This document shows positions 24,101-33,300 of a stretch of 64,000 bases of DNA, one piece after another (within the stretch, counting starts at the first letter, position 1; each line of letters starts with the position of its first letter). The translations under genes and the position numbers were made by a program. The DNA is from Labia minor (lineage: Eukaryota; Arthropoda; Insecta; Dermaptera; Spongiphoridae), in NCBI GenBank assembly GCA_963082975.1, contig OY720347.1:31947398-32011397 (forward strand), in the 5' to 3' direction. A model generated the notes under the pieces. That model was not told the origin of the DNA, did not search any database, and worked only from the letters and a program-made list of their open reading frames with translations.

Positions 24101-27100
24101 GCAAATGGTTAGGCATTAGGCTTTGTAACAAAAATATTTTTTCAAGGAATAAGCGATTTTTTTTTTACAACTGTTAACACAATGGTTCTTTGTAATTAAT
24201 TCGAGTCTAGTTGTTTTTTTTTATCATCCGTCGTATTTTTGAAAATGCCTTAAATATTTTAATTCCTGTTTGATCCTTTTCTATGGAATCTTAATTTATC
24301 CTAGGAGTGCCGGACTAATTATCGCAGTTTCAGAAAAGTCAACAGATGGACTATCCATTTAGCTAGAGAACGATGTTGCCTGAGAACTGGTTTTTGGAAA
24401 CGATTTTTCTTTTTTTAAAAGTTTTTTTTTTCTTATTCTGCAGACGTATAGATTGTATGAAGAAACGAAGAAATCCACGATCTTTATAGAAAACGAATTA
24501 ATCATTGATTCCGCCATTATACAAGTAGTTATTTGTCAACGGAAATCATCCCAATGGGGATAATAGGCGTATCACCTTGTAGAAACATGCGTGCAACTAC
24601 GAGGTTTACATCAACAATTATGTAACAATTTTTTTTTTCCTCATCACCGGATATTTAATACATGAGCTTTAATTACATTATAAAAGAGTATGTTAAATTA
24701 TTCAATGATGTTTAGTTGTTGACCGAACGATCAGTTAATACAATTGTATTGACAAGAGAATAATCGTTTTACAGAAAAGGTATGAAGATTAAATTTAACA
24801 GAGAAACTCTCTACATATTTATTTATCCATGGTTGGAGGGATTGGTTCTAAATGGAGTTTGACAGTAACTATTGAATAAATGACATCAGATGAGTCACAA
24901 ATGGCAAACTGGGGTTAATAATTAACTCATATATACACTTACATGTTGCTTTTCGTATCCTTCTGTTTTCTCGATATATATCTGTTGCTGGCTGAGAAGG
25001 GAGCAGATTGGAATGAAATGACGGAAAGGAGAAGGAGGAGTTGAGTGGTTTTCACCCACTATTAAACTCCGCTTCCTTCCCCATTCCTTCGGGAACCCTT
25101 CTCTATTTCTATATGTGGAAAACACGGGAAGGGCGTGTGCCGGGGGCCAATAAAACACTCCTCCCCTAAAAGAGAATTCGGTGGTGCCAAGTCCATTGCA
25201 GCAATGACCACAGATTTCAAGAAAGAGGGAAGGTACTGTACTGTAATTTAATCTGAGTCAAAGGAGATCAATTCACACCACATGAATAGATTCAATTGCT
25301 ATTATTTATCAGAGCATCAATGAAAACAAATGACATACTAGTTTATTGAATTTTTAATAATATTAATTATTTATTTTTAAAAAAAAATAATTAAAATGCA
25401 GATACAAACGTCGTTTTATTTAAATTTTCTATTAACACACTATGTAGGTATTTGTACCCGTTGCGGGGACTGCCACTTATAAGCGGGGCGGACGCTAGCC
25501 GCTCATAGTGTGATAATATATATTTTCCCTTGTGTCACTTAAAATTACTTATTTTAAACGATAACTAATATATATCCCTCATATAAGTGGCAACGGGTAT
25601 AAATACCCGCCCCGCTTATAAGTGGCAGTTCAGGCAACGGGTACAAATACCCGCCCCGCTCATAGTGTGTTAATCAACATCAATGAATATTGTGGATTTT
25701 CCTCAATTCACGAGAAACTTTTCCATTCCATTACCATTAAAAAAAGTAAATTCTTTGATTGTTCATTAAACAAATAAAAAAAAATACATGAGGGAAAATA
25801 CCTGAAATTCATAAATAATATTTTTAAATGTTTTGATTCTATAATATTAAGAATTTATAACTCATATTTCATTCCCAAAATATATTTTTAAATAAAAAGT
25901 ACTTGATTATCTTAAATAGTCGGTAGGTGACAATTTTGTTCGTATTTACAAAAAATATGAAAAAAAGATGACAGTTAAAAATTTAATTAAATATTTTGAA
26001 TGAATCTCTTCTCCAAGAAGAAAAGTCAAAAATAATTGTAAAATATTCGATATTTAAATTCGATTAAAAAGAAAATAGTATATAAATATTTACAAAAATA
26101 TGTATATTATCAAATATAATTTCATTTAAATGAATCATTATTAATTGAACTCAAAGATTTTTAATTAATCTAAATTAAAAATGTTCAAAATAAGTTCAAT
26201 AGTTGATTAAAATAATCTAAATATAATAAAGTATATAATGAATCATATTAGATTAGATAATTTCATAATATATATGTATACCTATATACAATATATGGTT
26301 ATAATTATCATAATATATTTTATTTTATGAAACAAAAATTAATTAATAGTTAATTTTTCTCCAGGATTCAAATTAATCGCAATCCTTGGGACAACCTTGA
26401 ATGGTTACCAGCCTATGACAATTGTCATTCTCTCTAATCTATAATCCGACATTGAACACGATTATCTTTTTATCATTATCATCATCATTAAAGAACGATA
26501 AATTCATTATTTTAAGCATAATATAATTAAGAAATATGATCATGTCGAAAGTATTTTATAAGTCATAATATGACATGTATATTTTAAATAGAAATAGAAA
26601 TTCATTTATATTTACAAAAATTTATTAATATCTTTCCCGATCTTAGAAAAAATTCAACATTAAAATTATACGAGAATCTACAATAATAATAACAACAACA
26701 ATAATAACAATTCATTTTATAGCAAGTAATTACATTTAGATATGATATATAGATAACTCATACAATTCTAGCATTTGGAGAACTGGAAGGGCGGAAGAGG
26801 GGAAGAGGGGATATGTACTGCTTGTTACTACGCCCCTCTTTAAACTGATTAGCCATCTGATATAATTATTCGTGTATATTTTAATTAAGTTATGTTTTGT
26901 TGTTGTTTTTTTTTATTTTATTTTAATGATAAACAAAAAATTTTAATTTTAAATGAGATTTGATAGACGAAAAATCATAAATTTCTTAATATAATAAATT
27001 TTAAGAAATACTTGAAGAAGATTATTACTACAAGGAAAGGGATGGAGTGAGAAGAGGGGGGTGGGAGAGACAAGCGCTTCTTTTTTCTTTTTAGGAAATC

Positions 27101-27350
27101 GAGTTTTATAAGCCACAGGCTACAATTCAGGGTTAATTTATTAAATTTGCACCTGTTGTCGCCTGAGGGGGACACAGCGAAAAACGAAAAGTGGGGGAAG
27201 AGAAGGGCTACGACCAGCTGCAGCGGGATTTTTATTCGTTTTTGATAAAGTCAGTAGTTGGTTAACATAGCCCTATAACCGGTCGATATATTCGATATAT
27301 TTCATTGTGAAAGATGCATTGGATAAGAATATAGGTCTTTTTTTCTCTCC

Positions 27351-27399
<49 letters not shown>

Positions 27400-30300
27400 T
27401 TTAGTTTATTTTTTTCTCTTTAGTTGCTCCTTATTTATGTGTCTATGTATTTATTTGTTCACTTGGTTCGACGTTTAGGCTCGGTTTTCAATAGGACAGC
27501 CATGTCTCCCTTCACAAGGGTTGAGGGAGGAGGGGGTAAACTCGTCGATCGAGTATTTGGCTTGACGCACCTGTTTGTCCGACTCACCCCCATCTCTACC
27601 AATCGAGAGGAACAGACTCACGACACACACACACACACACACACACCGACACGCGTACAACCCCCGTTGGATGGTATGCGTGTGAGGGTGGAAAGGAGAA
27701 AGGGAGGGGTTGGTGGTAGAAATTTGGCTGAAGCGAGGGGGCCCGCGGAGGCGTCGTCTCTCCACCAATCAATAACTCGGGCTGGAGGCGCGCGCGCACC
27801 AACACACATACAATCCGGTACGCCGTGCACAATGTTGCCACTGTAACAAGGTGCCCGCCTCCGGGCTCGATGTAACAAGGCCCTTCCGAAACCCTCTTAA
27901 AACTCCAGCACGAGAGTAAAAACATACAGAGGCAGATAATTGACTCGCGAACGGTATCTAGGTGGGGATTGGGGTGAATGAATGGAGGTAGAGAAGGAGG
28001 TGGAAGAGATAGGAGAGGGGGAGGCGAAATGGTAACTTAAAACATATACAAAGACAACAGAGCATTGACACCAAATCCATGAATGACATCGAATTTAACA
28101 GGAATTGAAAAATACTTCAACAAATTGTTAAATGAAAGAATTAATTCAATTTTTTTTTTTTGATTTTGATTTTTTGTTTATATATATGGTATATATAAGA
28201 ATAGGATAATAATCAAATGAAAACAAATTAAATATAGATTCAATTTTAATTCGAATTAATTCTGATTATAATTGTTTACTTTCTTTAATAACATACTAAT
28301 AATTTAAAAAAAAACGATACAAATGTTTAATATCAATGTATTAATTTATACAATCATCATCAAAATTAATTAAAATAATTCATGGTATTATTAATATTCT
28401 AAAGAAAACAATTGACTATTATATCCTTTAATTTTAGTTATATCAGTAGATATTATTTATTTAAATACTTACTACTAAGTATAACCACATTTATTAGATC
28501 TATTTTTAAATATAAAAATAATTTTGGGTTTGAAAATAGATAAGTATTGGAACAATATATCTTCAAATTTATATATATATATATATTTATATATACTAAT
28601 AATAATAATAATTTTTTTTTTCTAAAATTTATGTCATTTGAAAAATATAATAATATTCCTATTTCATGTTTTAGAGTAATAAAGATGTGGATACATTAAT
28701 CATTATCTTTTATACATACTATATTATATATAATAATACTATATCTCATTTATTGTTTATTTTTATAAAAGAGAATTTAGTTTACTAACAATTAGTAGAT
28801 TTTTTTTAATGGAATGTTCAGGTGTATGATTTTGATTTATTCAGTAATATAAACTGGATTAACCTTCAAATTCATGGTTGAAATTCATTTAAAAAACAAA
28901 AAAAAATATTTTTTTAATGACTGACTATACAATGCGGTTTTTGAACAGTTTGTTTTATTATTGTTTGAAAATTGATTTTGTTAAAGTCATTTTCAAGACA
29001 TTTTCAAGAATATGAAAACGCATTTGAAGTCAACCATTCCCAGCCTCTTTCCCCGGAACCCACCCAAATCGGCGAGCGAAAAACAAAAACAATGTTTTTA
29101 ATTACCCCCAACGGTTCTCATTCCTTGCATTTCAATGAAGAGAGTCGAATAGCAAAAAGTGTCCCCGCCTCTCCCTCTCCCCCTCCTTCTCTCTCACTCA
29201 TCACAAAAATTAGCGTTTTAATTTGATCTTTCTTGGAGCTGTCCGGGCGTGCGAACCGCCCAGGCTGGGTCGTTAACGCCAATTCCTAGGCGGGTCGCGT
29301 CTCTCCAGACTTACATTTGTAACGTTTGTCGCCGGGTTGTTGTGCCCGGGGGCGGTGACAGACCGGTCGCGGGATGAAACGTTGCTCTCGCGCACAACGA
29401 ACAAACATCAGACACAAAAACATCGCGAGCCATGCCATTGGACGTTACACAACACTTTGCAAGTCGTTCATTGGTCAACCGCTTACAGGCTAACGAATCT
29501 CTTTGCCTATCTACCCTCTTCTGACAACCTCTTAGGAGGCTCAACTTTAATTACAACCTGAACAAACAAACCAATACTTTCTCACTCCTCCAATGAACTA
29601 GTATACTCCATCCATTAAATGAGTTTTTATTGATAATTAAAGCTCGACTATTGAACTAGTAGTAAGACCACAATAAGCACATACTACATGATCAACTACC
29701 TCGTAAACAGTGGATCAAAAACTCTCAAAGAAAATTAATACAACCAGGAGATAAAGTTTATTTTCTTTAAATTATTATTATTATTATTATTATTATCATT
29801 GCGATATTGTAGTATATTTCTTATTTTTATAACTTATTATTATTACATTACTAGTATATTTTTACAGTTCCATGATGATATCTACTTAATTAACAATATG
29901 CAGGGTTTTTAATTTTAAATTTTAAAAAAATTCCATCTTGGAAATAATTTGTTCTTAATTTTTAATTAATATTTGTTATTTTTTAATAATTTATTAATTA
30001 TCTATATATATATATATATTAATACCGATATATTAAGATTTGAAGAAGATTGAATAGAAAATTGGATTTTTTATTATTAAACAATTTATTAAAGTTTCTA
30101 AATTATTTAACCAGTATAAAAAATAAATATAATATACATATTTCTTTAGAGTGTTTAATAAGTAAAATATTAAAGTATTTTTTTAAAATTTCTATAAAAT
30201 TAATAAATCAATGTATTCATTAGTTGATCTTATTTGAGCCACCGGTGGTACATGCTAGCGGGAACGTGTTAAATTAAATTAAATAATAATAATAATAATA

Positions 30301-33300
30301 ATACTAATAACGAAAATGAATATTTTATAATATTTATTTATATGTTTTATGAATCTCGGTTTTTACCCATCGATCTTTATTTATAGTGCCAAGATAATAA
30401 TAATAAATAAAATTTACTTGTTAAATTCATAAAAGAAACAATTTTAAAAGAATTTAAGTAAATAGATTATTGGTTGATTAATTAAAACATTATTTGTTTA
30501 TGTTCTTTGAAACCTTCGATGAGCAATCGATTGCATAGAATGTTTTAATGATTATACTGCAATTACTAATGATTCTATAGGAATTTTTCCAAGTCAACCA
30601 AAGACTATCTTTAAAGGTATACGTTTGCATCAACATCAGTTGGAATGAAGGCGTATAAGATTAAAAATGTCCTTTTATAGATCGAGCTATAATATCTATA
30701 AATGTCCAACTCTTATAATAATTCATTAAAATACTAACAAGTCATACTTGCATCACCAGAGATATGTTTTTAATCTTTATCCTGAATATTTTTAATCAGT
30801 TATTTTTCCTTATTATATTTATTAATCTCTAATATATAAGAAAAATATTTACTTATATTCACATTTAGTAATAATTCAGTTTAATAATTTATTTTTTAAA
30901 TTTAAAATCGCAAGTTTAACCTAAATTTATAGAAAATTAATTATAATTTTTAATATAGTAGAAATTTTCTCTTAATAATTATATATATATATATTAATTT
31001 TAATTAATGAAATTTAATAATTTATACTTTCAAAATTATAATGAAACATATTGCAGAATTCCGCAACGGGTACGATATTATATAGATATTTCCAAAATTC
31101 ATTTTTTGTTAATAAAGTATTTATTATTATATTATTATTTATCTTTATATATAATATAGTGTATGTCAAGTTTAATTAAAACAATATCAAGATTCATTTA
31201 TTATATTTTAACTATCCTAAATTCCTTCGTTGTATTTTAATTAATTGGATGTAAAAGTGTCCTATTATTGTCAATGTACTAAAATATATGATACCAATCA
31301 ACATGAATAATAGTAATTAAGAAAACCCAGCTCCAAATAATTGCTTAGTAAAATATTTGATGCGGTACTAATACTCCTTTAATCGCCTTTCCAACTTGCA
31401 TATTCTTAGGACAAATGACAAATAACGATTATTTTCTTCCTCATCTTGTTTTCATTTCATGTAATTTTGTTAATTCTGTTATTATTTTATTATAACGACC
31501 AACGAAAAATAATAACAATAAGGCCTGAAGGTATTAAAAAAAAAATTAATGTTTAAATGGAGAACAAAGAAGGTGCGCACAATATAAATGTTATTTTTTA
31601 CGTAGAATAAAAATGTTCCAGAGTATAAAAGAACATGTTTTGTTGTGAGAGATTTCATCAATACTCTATTGTTATTGTAGTATAAAATTTGGTCTGATTT
31701 GAGGTAATATCGCTTTTGTATTTGAGGTTGGCCATAATAACGAGGTCTTGACCATCGAAATGGAGAGTGGGGAAGTGAATGATCCCAATGAATGGAAAGA
31801 GGAAAAAGCGTGCACAAAACACAAGTAACATTAGACGAGGGAAAATGTTTCCATTTGCATAGGTTTTAATAGTCTCTTTCGGTATTGATTGCGGGGGCGT
31901 TCTGTTGTAAAACCATGTGACAACATGGCTTCTTCAAGTCACGCGAACTTAGCCGCGCACTCGCTGCGTGTCTTGTGTCTACCTTCACGCACGCTATTCA
32001 CCCCCCCAGAACCCCCACCGACCCAACACCCCGCACAACCCTTCGATAGATTCAGGAGTGTCGCGATAAAGACTTCCAGTCTGTTTTAAGAATAATCTAT
32101 TGCTCGCATGGTAAATGCATCAATGTCTGAAAAGAGTAGAATGAAATAGAAAGAAGGGGACGAAGGGGGGCAGAACAAATGTTCATGACATTTATTCTCC
32201 ACTAACAGAGAGAATGAGAAGAGCAAATAAGGGACAGACGATAGAAATAAAAATAATTAGTCAAGGGACATAAATGATAAAAAAGTTTGTTTTTTTTCTT
32301 TTTGCCATTTACTCTTTTTATCAATGGCATTATCTTTTTTTATTCTTTTTGTAATAATATCCACATAAATTTCTTTAAATATGAAATGTTTGCAAACAAG
32401 TTTAAAATCAACATATTAAGTTGAATTTAGTTGGTTCATAATTTAAAATGAAGAATTTTAAAGATGGTGTTGAATTTTTTTTTTAAGACATTTATAGAAA
32501 ATATTTTCATTTATTAAAAACAAAAATATATCTATATATAAAATAATGTTTATATTTATTATAAAATAATTTATATATAATAAATGATATATATATATAT
32601 ATATATATATATACGTATCTTTAAAGTATAATATTTTTTCATTTAAATATAAAATTAATAAATTAGTTAAAGGAAAGATAAATATTAATAAAACCTGATT
32701 TTGTTTGTTTGCTATTAGCATTTAAATGTATTTTATCTAATTTATTTATTTTGATTAATCATGTTTTAATTATATTATTTATTTTTTTTTTTTAAATTTA
32801 ATTTCTTAATTTTATTTATTTTTTAATATTAGAATATTTTTTTGTGATTATATAATCTTTTATAATAGATATCATGATTTTCATTTAATGGAAAAAAAAG
32901 TAATAGAATGAGTGAGGAAATAGGGCATTAATTAATTTGACTATTTTCTCTATTATAAATAAAATTTCAAATATATAATCATATAATAAAAATATATTAT
33001 ATCATGTTTCGAAGGTTTCAATAGAAAAATATTCATAATTAAAATATAGGTAATAAAATATTAAATAAAAATTGCTTAGGTAGATGTTAGAAAATCATAA
33101 AATCCGAAATTTCACATAATTATGTTAAATTATATAATTTTTTTTTTCTAACATTTAGTGAAAAATATAAATTTATTTATTTATTTATTTTTCTTTTATC
33201 ATTAATTTATGATCAACTTTCAAATATAATATTTATATTATGAATCAATACCATAATAGTATTAATAAAATAACGTTATTGAGTTAATAATAGAATATAA

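Noticed and set aside
27424-27925. Overlapping 86-140 codon frames near the AC repeat
   Set aside because: Frames open on both strands at once in GC-rich DNA, with Cys-Val runs from (AC)n and no domain.
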